Origin: Zeimonas sp050187175 | Lineage (GTDB): Bacteria > Pseudomonadota > Gammaproteobacteria > Burkholderiales > Burkholderiaceae_E | Assembly (NCBI GenBank): GCA_050187175.1 | Contig: JBFWXS010000026.1 | Location: 1 to 64,000 of the forward strand | DNA length: 64,000 bases | Reading direction: 5' to 3' | Part shown: positions 40,790 through 49,115 of the stretch, one piece after another | How positions within the stretch are numbered: the stretch's first letter is position 1 | How the letters are laid out: each line of letters begins with the position of its first letter | Program-made: the position numbers and the translations under genes | The notes under the pieces: generated by a model | Databases searched by the model: none | What the model saw: only the letters and a program-made list of their open reading frames with translations | Told to the model about the DNA's origin: nothing

Positions 40790-40805
40790 GTCAAATAAGG
40801 TTGAC
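40790..40805. promoter_or_regulatory. Candidate MarR operator 1
   Basis: GTCAA-N6-TTGAC inverted repeat, 13 of 16 bases identical to the second site at 40838-40853. Placed between divergent marR and etfB. Confidence 0.6.
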
Positions 40806-40836
40806 GACTACGCGGAGATCCGGCACCATGACACTC

Positions 40837-40854
40837 CGTCAACCAGGGTTGACG
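40837..40854. promoter_or_regulatory. Candidate MarR operator 2
   Basis: Perfect inverted repeat CGTCAACC-AG-GGTTGACG. Centre lies 48 bp from the first site, close to 4.5 helical turns. Confidence 0.65.
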
Positions 40855-40855
40855 T

Positions 40856-40889
40856 GAGCGCCGCCAAGCGGCGCTCGACTCCCTATAAT
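40856..40889 (+). promoter_or_regulatory. etfB promoter region: hairpin and -10 box
   Basis: A perfect 8-bp-stem hairpin (40856-40876, GAGCGCCG/CGGCGCTC) precedes TATAAT at 40884-40889. No good -35 is placed at 16-18 bp, so an activator or the upstream operators may decide use. Confidence 0.45.
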
Positions 40890-40923
40890 CGGCAGTTTCC
40901 GTTCAAACGATGGTGAGTTCCCG

Positions 40924-41673
40924 ATGAAGATCCTCGTCCCGGTGAAGCGAGTGGTGGACTACAACGTGAAAGTCCGCGTCAAGAGCGATGGCAGCGGTGT
41001 GGACATCGCGAACGTCAAGATGTCGATGAACCCGTTCGATGAGATCGCCATCGAAGAGGCGGTGCGGCTGCGCGAGAAGGGCGCGGCCACCGAGGTGGTG
41101 GCGGTGTCGTGCGGCGTGACGGCTTGCCAGGAGACGCTGCGCACGGCGATGGCGATCGGCGCCGACCGCGCCATCCTGGTCGAGACCACCGAGGAGCTGC
41201 AGCCGCTGGCGGTGGCCAAGCTGCTGAAGGCGCTGATGGACAAGGAGCAGCCGTCGCTGGTGATCCTGGGCAAGCAGGCGATCGACGACGACGCCAACCA
41301 GACCGGCCAGATGCTGGCGGCGCTGGCCGACGTGGGCCAGGCGACCTTCGCGTCCAAGGTGGAAGTGGCCGGCGACAAGGTCAAGGTCACGCGCGAGGTC
41401 GACGGCGGCCTGGAGACCGTCGAGCTGGGCCTGCCGGCGGTGATCACCACCGACCTGCGGCTGAACGAGCCGCGCTACGTGACGCTGCCGAACATCATGA
41501 AGGCCAAGAAGAAGCAGCTGGACGCGGTCAAGCCGGCCGATCTGGGCGTCGACGTGGCGCCGCGGCTGAAGACGCTGAAGGTCAGCGAGCCGGCCGGCCG
41601 CAAGGCCGGCGTGAAGGTGGCGGATGTGGCCGCGCTGGTGGCCAAGCTCAAGAACGAAGCGAAAGTGATCTGA
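40924..41673 (+). CDS. etfB: Electron transfer flavoprotein beta subunit
   Basis: 249 residues: MKILVPVKRVVDYNVKVRVK start, NPFDEIAIEEAVRL, the signature GKQAIDDDANQTGQM that holds AMP in the beta subunit, and DLRLNEPRYVTLPNIMKAKKK, the loop that contacts dehydrogenases. With EtfA it carries electrons from acyl-CoA dehydrogenases to ETF:quinone oxidoreductase. etfA starts 17 bp later and an acyl-CoA dehydrogenase gene follows. Confidence 0.97.
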   Translation: MKILVPVKRVVDYNVKVRVKSDGSGVDIANVKMSMNPFDEIAIEEAVRLREKGAATEVVAVSCGVTACQETLRTAMAIGADRAILVETTEELQPLAVAKLLKALMDKEQPSLVILGKQAIDDDANQTGQMLAALADVGQATFASKVEVAGDKVKVTREVDGGLETVELGLPAVITTDLRLNEPRYVTLPNIMKAKKKQLDAVKPADLGVDVAPRLKTLKVSEPAGRKAGVKVADVAALVAKLKNEAKVI

Positions 41674-41690
41674 GGCGAGAGGACGCGAAC

Positions 41691-42623
41691 ATGGCAGCTC
41701 TGGTAATTGCGGAACACGACAACGCGTCGCTGAAGCCTTCGACGCTGAACACCATCACCGCTGCGGCCAAGGCCGGCGGCGACGTCACGGTGCTGGTGGC
41801 CGGCAGCGGCTGCCAGGCCGCGGCGCAGGCGGCGGCCAAGGTAGCCGGCGTCAGCAAGGTGCTGCTGGCCGATGCGCCGCAGCTGGCCGAGCAGCTGGCC
41901 GAGGACGTGGCGGCGCAGGCGCTGGCGGTGGCCGGCGGTTACACGCACATCCTGGCGCCGGCGACCGCCTTCGGCAAGAACGTGCTGCCGCGCGTGGCTG
42001 CCAAGCTGGACGTGGCTCAGATCTCGGACATCGTCAGCGTCGAGTCGGCCGATACGTTCAATCGGCCGATCTACGCGGGCAATGCGATCGCGACGGTGCA
42101 GTCCGGCGACGCGGTGAAGGTGATCACGGTGCGTACGACGGCCTTCGAGGCGCCGGCGACCGAAGGCGGCTCGGCGGCGGTCGAATCGGCCGCGCCGGTG
42201 GCGGCCTCGGGCAAGTCGAGTTTCGTCGGCCGCGAAGTGGCCAAGAACGACCGGCCCGAGCTGACCGCGGCGAAGGTGGTGGTGTCGGGCGGCCGCGGAA
42301 TGGGCAGCTCGGACAACTTCAAGATCCTGGAACCGCTGGCCGACCGGCTGGGCGCCGCGATGGGCGCTTCGCGCGCGGCGGTCGACGCGGGCTATGCGCC
42401 GAACGACTGGCAGGTGGGCCAGACCGGCAAGATCGTCGCGCCGCAGCTGTACGTGGCGGTGGGCATCAGCGGAGCGATCCAGCATCTGGCCGGCATGAAG
42501 GACAGCAAGGTGATAGTCGCGATCAACAAGGACGAGGAAGCGCCGATCTTCGGCGTGGCCGACTACGGTCTGGTCGGCGACCTGTTCACCGCGGTGCCCG
42601 AGCTGGTCAAGGAACTGGGCTGA
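41691..42623 (+). CDS. etfA: Electron transfer flavoprotein alpha subunit
   Basis: 310 residues: N-terminal domain AALVIAEHDNASLKPSTLN and the C-terminal FAD-binding block VVVSGGRGMGSSDNF, GASRAAVDAGYAPNDWQVGQTGKIVAPQLYVAVGISGAIQHLAGM. FAD here passes electrons from dehydrogenases to the membrane. The start ATG 41691 follows a GAGAGGA ribosome site. A longer open frame begins inside etfB in another phase and is not the gene. Confidence 0.97.
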   Translation: MAALVIAEHDNASLKPSTLNTITAAAKAGGDVTVLVAGSGCQAAAQAAAKVAGVSKVLLADAPQLAEQLAEDVAAQALAVAGGYTHILAPATAFGKNVLPRVAAKLDVAQISDIVSVESADTFNRPIYAGNAIATVQSGDAVKVITVRTTAFEAPATEGGSAAVESAAPVAASGKSSFVGREVAKNDRPELTAAKVVVSGGRGMGSSDNFKILEPLADRLGAAMGASRAAVDAGYAPNDWQVGQTGKIVAPQLYVAVGISGAIQHLAGMKDSKVIVAINKDEEAPIFGVADYGLVGDLFTAVPELVKELG

Positions 42624-42738
42624 GCCGCGGCGCCGCGGCGCGCGGGCCGATACGGTCCGCAGCCGATGGCGGCGTCATTCATCGAGCGGCCGAGCCGGGA
42701 ACGGATCGGCCGTTTTTGCATCGGAACGGAGAGACGAG

Positions 42739-44544
42739 ATGTCATACGTCGCGCCCCTGAAAGACATGCTGTTCGTGATCCGCCATCTCGCGGGCATAGA
42801 CGAAGTGGCACGGCTGCCGGGCTTCGAGGAAGCCGGGTTCGACACCGCGCAGGCAGTGCTCGAGGAATGCGCCAAGTTCAACGAAGGCGTGGTGGCTCCG
42901 CTCAATCGCGACGGCGATCTGAATCCGTCGACGCTGGCCGACGGCGAAGTGACGACGCCACCTGGCTTCAAGGAAGCGTTCCGCCAGTTCGGCGACGGCG
43001 GCTGGCAGGGCGTGCAGCATCCGCAGGCCTTCGGCGGCCAGGGGCTGCCCAAGCTGATCGCGACGCCGTGCATCGAAATGCTCAATTCCGCCAACCTTTC
43101 GTTCGCCTTGTGTCCGCTGCTCACCGACGGCGCGATCGAGGCGCTGCTGGTGGCCGGCTCAGCTGCGCAGCAGAACACCTACGTCCCGCAGCTGCTGTCC
43201 GGCAACTGGACCGGCACGATGAACCTCACCGAGCCGCAGGCCGGCTCCGACCTTGCGCTGGTACGCACCAAGGCCGTACGCCAGGGCGACGGCAGCTACC
43301 GCATCTCGGGGCAGAAGATCTTCATCACCTTCGGCGAACACGACATGGCCGAGAACATCGTCCATCTGGTGCTCGCGCGCACGCCGGATGCGCCCGAAGG
43401 CGTGAAGGGCATCTCGCTGTTCATCGTGCCCAAGTTCCTGGTCGACGAGAGCGGGAAGCCAGGCAAGCGCAACGACGTCTGGTGCCAGTCGATCGAGCAC
43501 AAGCTGGGCATCAAGGCCAGCCCCACCGCGGTGCTGATCTACGGCGACGACAAGGGCGAAGTCGGCCCCGGCGCCGTCGGCTACCTGATCGGTGAGGAGA
43601 ACCGCGGCCTCGAGTACATGTTCATCATGATGAACGCGGCCCGCTTCGCCGTCGGCATGCAGGGCATCTCGGTGGCCGAGCGCGCCTACCAGAAGGCTGT
43701 CGGCTATGCTCGCGAACGCGTGCAGAGCCGCGACGTGGCGGGTTCCAGCGGCCCCGTCACGATCATCCATCATCCGGACGTGCGGCGCATGCTGATGACG
43801 ATGCGCGCGCATACCGAAGCGGCGCGCGCGCTGGCCTACGTCGCTGCCGCCACCAGCGATGCTGCGCATCACGCCGCCGACGAGAGCACGCGCCAGCAGA
43901 ACATGGCGGCGTACGAATACCTGGTGCCCATCGTCAAGGGCTGGTCGACCGAGATGTCGATCGACGTCGCCTCGCTCGGCGTGCAGGTGCATGGCGGCAT
44001 GGGCTTCATCGAAGAAACCGGCGCGGCGCAGCTGTATCGCGACGCGCGCATCCTGACCATCTACGAGGGCACCACCGCGATCCAGGCCAATGACCTGGTC
44101 GGCCGCAAGACGGCGCGCGACCGCGGCGCGGTGGCGCGCGCGCTGATCGCGCAGGTGCGCGCCACCGCCGCCGAACTGGCCGGGCAGGGCGACGCCGACC
44201 TGCAGGCGATCGGCCGGCATCTGGAGCAGGGCGCCGCGGCGCTCGAAGAGGTGGTCGCTTTCGTCGTCGACGCGTTCAAGTCGGACGTGCGTGCCGTCTT
44301 CGCCGGCAGCGTGCCGTACCTGAAGCTGGCCGGCGTCGTGCTGTCCGGCTGGCAGATGGGCCGCGCCGCGCTGGTCGCCCGGCAGCAGCTGGCGGCGGGC
44401 GGCGGCGACGAAGCCTTCCTGCGCGCGAAGATAGGCACCGCGCGCTTCCATGCCGATCACATACTTTCGCAGGCGGGCGGCTTGCGCAGCGCCGTCGTCG
44501 ACGGCGCTGCGGGGGTGATGGCGCTGCCCGAAGCGGCTTTCTGA
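42739..44544 (+). CDS. Acyl-CoA dehydrogenase, long form with C-terminal extension
   Basis: 601 residues of the acyl-CoA dehydrogenase family with the extra C-terminal domain found in DmdC/3-methylmercaptopropionyl-CoA dehydrogenase relatives. Blocks: TMNLTEPQAGSDLALV and ISGQKIFITFGEHD (flavin loop), and VQVHGGMGFIEETGAAQLYRDARILTIYEGTTAIQANDL with the catalytic Glu in YEGTT. Oxidises an acyl-CoA and gives electrons to EtfAB encoded just upstream. Chain-length preference is unknown. Its last codons and stop lie in a 13-bp repeat array. Confidence 0.95.
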   Translation: MSYVAPLKDMLFVIRHLAGIDEVARLPGFEEAGFDTAQAVLEECAKFNEGVVAPLNRDGDLNPSTLADGEVTTPPGFKEAFRQFGDGGWQGVQHPQAFGGQGLPKLIATPCIEMLNSANLSFALCPLLTDGAIEALLVAGSAAQQNTYVPQLLSGNWTGTMNLTEPQAGSDLALVRTKAVRQGDGSYRISGQKIFITFGEHDMAENIVHLVLARTPDAPEGVKGISLFIVPKFLVDESGKPGKRNDVWCQSIEHKLGIKASPTAVLIYGDDKGEVGPGAVGYLIGEENRGLEYMFIMMNAARFAVGMQGISVAERAYQKAVGYARERVQSRDVAGSSGPVTIIHHPDVRRMLMTMRAHTEAARALAYVAAATSDAAHHAADESTRQQNMAAYEYLVPIVKGWSTEMSIDVASLGVQVHGGMGFIEETGAAQLYRDARILTIYEGTTAIQANDLVGRKTARDRGAVARALIAQVRATAAELAGQGDADLQAIGRHLEQGAAALEEVVAFVVDAFKSDVRAVFAGSVPYLKLAGVVLSGWQMGRAALVARQQLAAGGGDEAFLRAKIGTARFHADHILSQAGGLRSAVVDGAAGVMALPEAAF

Positions 44545-44607
44545 GGCTGCTTTTCGAGGCCGCCCTCCGAGGCCGCTCTCCGAGGCGGCTTTCCGAGGCG
44601 GCTTTCT
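44530..44607. repeat. 13-bp tandem repeat at the acyl-CoA dehydrogenase 3' end, 6 copies
   Basis: Units such as GAGGCGGCTTTCC run from the last codons of the dehydrogenase (44530) through its TGA into the neighbouring minus-strand gene's stop region (44606). The 13-bp unit shifts frame every copy, so copy number could change both C-termini. Confidence 0.88.
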
Positions 44608-45190
44608 AGCCGCGCGGCGCGCGCGCCGGCGCCGGACGACCCCGTTCGCGTGTCGCCGGCTCCGGTGACTGCATCGACGTGGGTTTCGCCGTCGGCGGCG
44701 GACCGGTATGCGAGGCCGGCATCGCCTGCAAGGTAGTAGCTGCCGCGGGGGGGCTCGCCGCCAGATCCGGGGGCGCCGGTGCTCGCGTCTGGAAGCTGGG
44801 ATGCAGCGCCGGCATGGTCCGATGCACGAAATAGATCGCCAGGCTGCCGGCCGCCGAGATCAGGACGGTGGCCAATGCGCCGCCGGCGGCACGCAGCCAC
44901 AGCGGTGCCGGTGCGGGAGCGCGGGCCGAACCGGCCACGCGCGAGGGGCGCCGGCTGAGACCGTGCTCGTCCAGATCTGACTCCCCGCGATCCGGCCGCG
45001 CCGCCGTCGCAGGCCGGCTGCGTTCGCCACGGCTCATGCCGAACTCATTCATACCGAACTCGCCGGCGGGTGCCGACGCATCATCGGCCAGGTGCGGCTC
45101 TGCGCGCGGCAGCGAGCGTGCTCCGCAGTGCGGACAGGCCTCGCCGGCGCGGGGGCCGGGCAGGCCGCAGTGGCTGCATTCCAGCTGCAT
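44606..45190 (-). CDS. Zinc-ribbon membrane protein, unknown function
   Basis: 194 residues. N-terminal zinc ribbon with CxxC pairs (Cys5/8 and Cys19/22: CSHCGLP ... CPHCGAR), a long acidic/Arg-rich linker with a duplicated FGMNEFGMS element, one membrane helix near 100-122 (ALATVLISAAGSLAIYFV), and a Pro/Ala-rich outer tail. Start ATG 45188-45190 has GGAGG 6 bases upstream; the open frame continues to 45241 but without support. It is divergent from the radical SAM gene with its LexA box about 100 bp away. Confidence 0.8.
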   Translation of the reverse strand: MQLECSHCGLPGPRAGEACPHCGARSLPRAEPHLADDASAPAGEFGMNEFGMSRGERSRPATAARPDRGESDLDEHGLSRRPSRVAGSARAPAPAPLWLRAAGGALATVLISAAGSLAIYFVHRTMPALHPSFQTRAPAPPDLAASPPAAATTLQAMPASHTGPPPTAKPTSMQSPEPATRERGRPAPARAPRG

Positions 45191-45292
45191 GGAAAACCTC
45201 CATGGGTACGACGAGCATACAGCGCCGGCGCCGGTTCGCAAGCATCGCCGCGAGGCGACGAGGGCGGCCGTCCGGCCAGGCCTGCTAGTCTA

Positions 45293-45321
45293 TTGGATAC
45301 TGGTTTAATATACAGTATCAT
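45293..45321 (+). promoter_or_regulatory. Sigma70-type promoter with a LexA box in its spacer
   Basis: -35 TTGGAT (45293-45298), 17-bp spacer, -10 TATCAT (45316-45321). The spacer holds TACTG-N10-CAGTA (45298-45317), the full E. coli LexA consensus ends; the symmetry extends to GATACTG/CAGTATC (45296-45319). LexA bound here would block RNA polymerase, so the downstream gene should be SOS-induced. Confidence 0.8.
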
Positions 45322-45341
45322 TGTCGCAACGATCGTTGTGC

Positions 45342-46931
45342 ATGGACTCCACGATGCCACCCCTCGCTCCCCGCCGGCCGTTCGCACCCGTGTCGCCTGC
45401 TTCCGCGCCGGTCGCCGGGGCCACGTCCGAGCTGTTTCGGCCCAAGCCGCCCGAGCTGCTTCGTCTGCAGCGGATGCTCGCGTCCCGCCGGCAGGGCGGC
45501 ACGGCGCAGATCCGCCGCGGGGGCGCCCCCGCCCGACCGATCCGCGGCAACGCTACCGGGGGTGGCGGTTCGGTTGGCAGTGGGCCGGCGGGCAGTGGTT
45601 CGGTCGGCAAGGGTTCGATCGGCGGCAGTGACACCGGGCTAGCCACGGCCGAAGCAAACGGCCGGCCCGCCGCGGCGGGTGACGCCGGCGGTGCCCGCGC
45701 AAACCCGCCAGGGGACGGGCGCCCGCCGGCCGGCCGCGCTGCGGCTGCGGCTGCGTCGGCCGCCACCGCTTCGTCTGCCGCCACCGCCCGGGCCGCCAGC
45801 GCCGCCACTATCGCCTCGACCGAACTCCTCCGGCCTGCGCCTGTCGCAGTCCATGGCCGCGGCGCGGTCTCGAACCCGCAGACGCGCTTCGATGCGCTGC
45901 GCCGCCACGCCGAGGACGACGGCTGGTTCAGCGACGACGGCGACGCCCCGCCGCTGCGCACCGAGGTGGTCGAGGAGCAGGCGCGGTCGATCATCACGCG
46001 CAACCAGTCGCCCGACGTGCCGTTCGATCTGGCGATCAATCCGTACCGCGGCTGCGAGCACGGCTGCATCTACTGCTTCGCGCGGCCGTACCACACGTAT
46101 CTCGGCCTGTCGGCGGGCCTGGATTTCGAGACCCGGCTGTATGCCAAGGTCAACGCGGCCGAACGGTTGCGCGCCGAGCTGGCGGCCAGCCGCTATCGAT
46201 GCGAACCTATCAATCTCGGGGCGGCCACCGACCCGTATCAGCCGATCGAACGCCGCTACCGCATCACGCGGCAGCTGATCGAGGTCATGGCCGAGTGCCG
46301 GCAGCCGTTCACGATCGTCACCAAGTCGTCGCTGATCGAACGCGACATCGATCTGCTGGCGCCGCTCGCACGCCAGGGGCTGGTCGCTGTCTACCTGACC
46401 CTGACCACGCTCGACGCCGAGCTGGCGCGCCGGCTCGAACCGCGCGCGTCGGCGCCGTGGCGACGCCTGCAGACCGTGCGGCGGCTGCACGAAGCGGGCA
46501 TCCCGGTCAGCGTATCCATGGCGCCCATCATTCCGTTCCTGAACGAGCCCGAAATCGAGTCGCTGCTTACGGCGGCCCGCGATGCCGGCGCGCAGGGTGC
46601 TTTCTACACCGTGCTGCGCCTGCCGCTGGAGCTGCGCGAGCTGTTCGTCGACTGGCTGAACGCTCATTATCCCCAACGGGCCAAGCGAATCCTGGCGCGG
46701 CTGACCGACATGCGCTCGGCGGACGGCGTGGAGCGCCTGAACGACGCGCGCTTCTTCAAGCGGATGAGGGGCGAGGGTGGCTGGGCCGAGCTGATACGCC
46801 TGCGTTTCCAGATGGCACAGCGCAAGCTGCAGCTCGACAGGCAGCGCGATGAGCTGCGCTGCGATCTGTTCCAGCCGCCGCTGGCGACGCCGAAGGCGGC
46901 GGCCGACGACAGGCAACTGGGGCTCTTCTGA
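45342..46931 (+). CDS. PA0069-family radical SAM protein, probable SOS gene
   Basis: 529 residues. Radical SAM cluster ligands Cys238, Cys242, Cys245 in YRGCEHGCIYCFARPYH, followed by the barrel with TDPYQPIERRYRITRQLIEV, and IVTKSSLIERDIDLL. The family, related to spore photoproduct lyase-like proteins, has no proven reaction. Residues about 60-165 are a disordered Gly/Ser/Ala-rich insert. The frame is open to 45321, but TTG there lies in the -10 box, so ATG 45342 is chosen (45354 is another option). As I recall, Pseudomonas PA0069 itself belongs to the LexA regulon, which agrees with the box upstream. Confidence 0.92.
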   Translation: MDSTMPPLAPRRPFAPVSPASAPVAGATSELFRPKPPELLRLQRMLASRRQGGTAQIRRGGAPARPIRGNATGGGGSVGSGPAGSGSVGKGSIGGSDTGLATAEANGRPAAAGDAGGARANPPGDGRPPAGRAAAAAASAATASSAATARAASAATIASTELLRPAPVAVHGRGAVSNPQTRFDALRRHAEDDGWFSDDGDAPPLRTEVVEEQARSIITRNQSPDVPFDLAINPYRGCEHGCIYCFARPYHTYLGLSAGLDFETRLYAKVNAAERLRAELAASRYRCEPINLGAATDPYQPIERRYRITRQLIEVMAECRQPFTIVTKSSLIERDIDLLAPLARQGLVAVYLTLTTLDAELARRLEPRASAPWRRLQTVRRLHEAGIPVSVSMAPIIPFLNEPEIESLLTAARDAGAQGAFYTVLRLPLELRELFVDWLNAHYPQRAKRILARLTDMRSADGVERLNDARFFKRMRGEGGWAELIRLRFQMAQRKLQLDRQRDELRCDLFQPPLATPKAAADDRQLGLF

Positions 46932-46959
46932 CGGGCCGGCGCCCCGCGCCAGCAGGGCG

Positions 46960-46988
46960 TTGCCGCAGCAATCACGGCACGCTATAAT
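46960..46988 (+). promoter_or_regulatory. Strong sigma70 promoter of the rpsP operon
   Basis: TTGCCG, a 17-bp spacer, then perfect TATAAT (46983-46988). The leader to the rpsP start is about 170 nt, long enough for regulation. Confidence 0.8.
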
Positions 46989-47167
46989 TTATGGTTTTCC
47001 GCCTGTCCGGCTCTCCGATCGCCCAGCCCGTCTGCGTGCGGGGCTGCGCCGCTCGGAACGAGCAGCGCCGGCATGCCGGGCCTTGGCGGTGATTACGGCA
47101 GTCCGAATGTTCCAGCCGGTGCTCGGCTGACGGAATGTTCAAACCGGAACTCGAAGGGAATTACCTT

Positions 47168-47428
47168 ATGGTCGTCATCCGTCTGACCCGTGGCGGCGCC
47201 AAGAAGCGTCCGTTCTATCACATCATCGCGACCGACAAGCACAGCCGGCGCGACGGCAAGTTCATCGAGCGGCTGGGTTACTACAACCCGATCGCATCGG
47301 AGAAGGAAACCGGCCTGAACCTGCAGGTCGAGCGCATCGACCACTGGAAGAAGCAGGGCGCGGAGCTGTCGCCGACCGTCGCCCGCCTGGTCAAGGAATT
47401 CGCTCGCAAGCAGCCGGCCGCGGCCTGA
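47168..47428 (+). CDS. rpsP: Small-subunit ribosomal protein bS16
   Basis: 86 residues, typical bS16: MVVIRLTRGGAKKRPFYHIIATDKHSRRDGKFIERLGYYNP. Assembly protein of the 30S subunit. Start ATG 47168 is fixed by family identity; the open frame begins at 47135 in the leader. First gene of rpsP-rimM-trmD-rplS, driven by the promoter at 46960-46988. A GC hairpin (47435-47455) lies directly after its stop. Confidence 0.97.
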   Translation: MVVIRLTRGGAKKRPFYHIIATDKHSRRDGKFIERLGYYNPIASEKETGLNLQVERIDHWKKQGAELSPTVARLVKEFARKQPAAA

Positions 47429-47434
47429 GTCTCC

Positions 47435-47455
47435 GGCCCGCCGCTGTCGCGGGCC
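47435..47455 (+). other. Hairpin between rpsP and rimM
   Basis: GGCCCGC and GCGGGCC with a 7-base loop just behind rpsP. Without a U-tract; likely an RNA stabiliser or attenuator giving more S16 than RimM (inference). Confidence 0.45.
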
Positions 47456-47518
47456 TTGCCGCTCACAGCCAGCCGCCGGGCCCGAATCCGCCGCAGCGAT
47501 CGTCTCGCGTCGTCCGGC

Positions 47519-48169
47519 ATGGTGAGCGGCCGTCCTCCACGTCCTTCCCGACCCGCGGTGCGGGCGCGCATGCCCGCCGCTGCCGCAAAGCCGCCGGCGC
47601 TCCCGGCTGAAGCCGCTGCGCCGCTGCCAGCCGACGCCGTCATCGTCGGCCGCGTCGAAGGCGCCTGGAGCATCCGGGGCGCCTTGCGAATCGCGCCCTA
47701 CGGCGATGCCTCCGATTCCGTCCTGACGGTCAGCCGCCGGTGGTGGCTGCGTCGGCCTGCGCCGGCAGCCGGCGAACGCGCGTTCGACGTCGCCAGTGCG
47801 CGCCGCCACAGCGGCGCCATCGTGGCGCAGCTGCGCGGCGTCGACGACCGCGACGCCGCGCAGGCGCTGAAAGGGGCCGAGGTTCTGGTGAGCCGCGCCG
47901 ACTTCCCTTCGCTGGCAGCCGACGAGTATTACTGGGTCGACCTGGTCGGCTGCGAAGTCGTGAATCCTGCGGGCGAGACGCTGGGCGTCGTTACCGGGCT
48001 CGACGATCACGGCGCGCACGCCATCCTGCGCGTGCGCGACTCGGCTGCCAATACGACCCCGAATGCTGACAAGGCGGTCGAACGCTTGATCCCATTCGTG
48101 CCCGCCTATATCGTCGACGTCGATCTCGGCGCGCGGCGAATCGTCGCCGACTGGGGTCGCGACTACTGA
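47519..48169 (+). CDS. rimM: Ribosome maturation factor RimM
   Basis: 216 residues from this start: RimM N-terminal barrel (VIVGRVEGAWSIRGALRIAPYGD, LRGVDDRDAAQALKGAEVLVSR) and PRC-barrel domain with the conserved YYWVDLVGCEVVN and VERLIPFVPAYIVDVDL. Helps assemble the 30S head around uS19. Start uncertain: ATG 47519 or 47570; no clear ribosome site favours either, and an Ala/Pro-rich N-terminal extension is unusual. Operon member after rpsP. Confidence 0.93.
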   Translation: MVSGRPPRPSRPAVRARMPAAAAKPPALPAEAAAPLPADAVIVGRVEGAWSIRGALRIAPYGDASDSVLTVSRRWWLRRPAPAAGERAFDVASARRHSGAIVAQLRGVDDRDAAQALKGAEVLVSRADFPSLAADEYYWVDLVGCEVVNPAGETLGVVTGLDDHGAHAILRVRDSAANTTPNADKAVERLIPFVPAYIVDVDLGARRIVADWGRDY

Positions 48170-48192
48170 ACCCGATGCGGATCTGAACCGAG

Positions 48193-48936
48193 ATGCGGAT
48201 CGACGTCATCACGATCTTTCCCGAGATGTTCGATGCGATCACACGTTTCGGCATCACCGGCCGCGCGCATGACCGGGGGCTGTGGTCGCTGCAGTGCCGG
48301 AATCCGCGCGATCACGCCACCGACGCATACCGCAGCATCGACGACCGGCCATACGGCGGCGGTCCGGGCATGGTGATGCTCGCCCAACCGCTCGGCGACG
48401 CGATCGCGGCGGCGCGCGCGGCGGAGCCGGCCGGCCGGCCGGTGGTGGCGCTGTCGCCGCAGGGGCGGCCGCTCGACGACGGCCGCGTACGCGAGCTCGC
48501 CGCCTTGCCGGGCCTGGTGCTGGTCGCGGGCCGCTACGAAGCGATCGACCAGCGGCTGCTCGATCGCGACATCGACGAGGAGATCGCCGTCGGCGAGTTC
48601 GTCGTTTCCGGCGGCGAGCTGCCGGCGATGATGCTGATCGATGCGCTGGTCCGGCTGCTGCCGGGAGCAATGAACGATGCGGCGTCCGCGGCGCATGACT
48701 CGTTCGCCGACGGCTTGCTCGATTGCCCGCACTACACGCGGCCGGAGGTCTTCGACGGGGTGCCGGTGCCCGAGGTGCTGCTGTCCGGCCATCATGCGCG
48801 GATCGCGCGGTGGCGTCGCGAGCAGTCGCTGATTGCCACCTTGCGCAAGCGGCCGGACCTGATCGAGCGGGCCCGCGCCGCCGGCCGTCTGAGCGCCGAG
48901 GATGAGCGTGTCTTGTCGCAGGCAAATACGCTATAA
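48193..48936 (+). CDS. trmD: tRNA (guanine37-N1)-methyltransferase TrmD
   Basis: 247 residues: MRIDVITIFPEMF start, RSIDDRPYGGGPGMVM, and the SPOUT knot with GRYEAIDQR and VGEFVVSGGELPAMMLIDALVRLLPG. Methylates G37 of tRNA, preventing +1 frameshifts. Last coding part before rplS; 23 bp after rimM. A separate -10 box (TATAAT at 48932-48937) overlaps its end. Confidence 0.97.
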   Translation: MRIDVITIFPEMFDAITRFGITGRAHDRGLWSLQCRNPRDHATDAYRSIDDRPYGGGPGMVMLAQPLGDAIAAARAAEPAGRPVVALSPQGRPLDDGRVRELAALPGLVLVAGRYEAIDQRLLDRDIDEEIAVGEFVVSGGELPAMMLIDALVRLLPGAMNDAASAAHDSFADGLLDCPHYTRPEVFDGVPVPEVLLSGHHARIARWRREQSLIATLRKRPDLIERARAAGRLSAEDERVLSQANTL

Positions 48937-48937
48937 T
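48932..48937 (+). promoter_or_regulatory. -10 box of a possible separate rplS promoter
   Basis: Perfect TATAAT with the same ACGCTATAATT context as the rpsP promoter, but without a good -35. It would give rplS a leader of about 170 nt. Confidence 0.4.
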
Positions 48938-49050
48938 TCAAAGCTTTGCGGGATTTCCGCAGTCAACCCCATCCTCTGCCCGGAAACAGGCGAGCACGCC
49001 GGAAACAAGCCGGTCGATCATCGCATCGACCCGCACGGCGTGCCGCGAAC

Positions 49051-49078
49051 GGCAGCCCGCCGCTGAAAACGGGCTGCC
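49051..49078 (+). other. Hairpin in the rplS leader
   Basis: GGCAGCCCG pairs with CGGGCTGCC around a 10-base loop, 37 bases ahead of rplS. A candidate L19 leader/attenuator structure; support is only the perfect stem and position. Confidence 0.45.
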
Positions 49079-49115
49079 CCCTGCCGGCGCACGATGGCAT
49101 TCGGAGCGTTCCATC

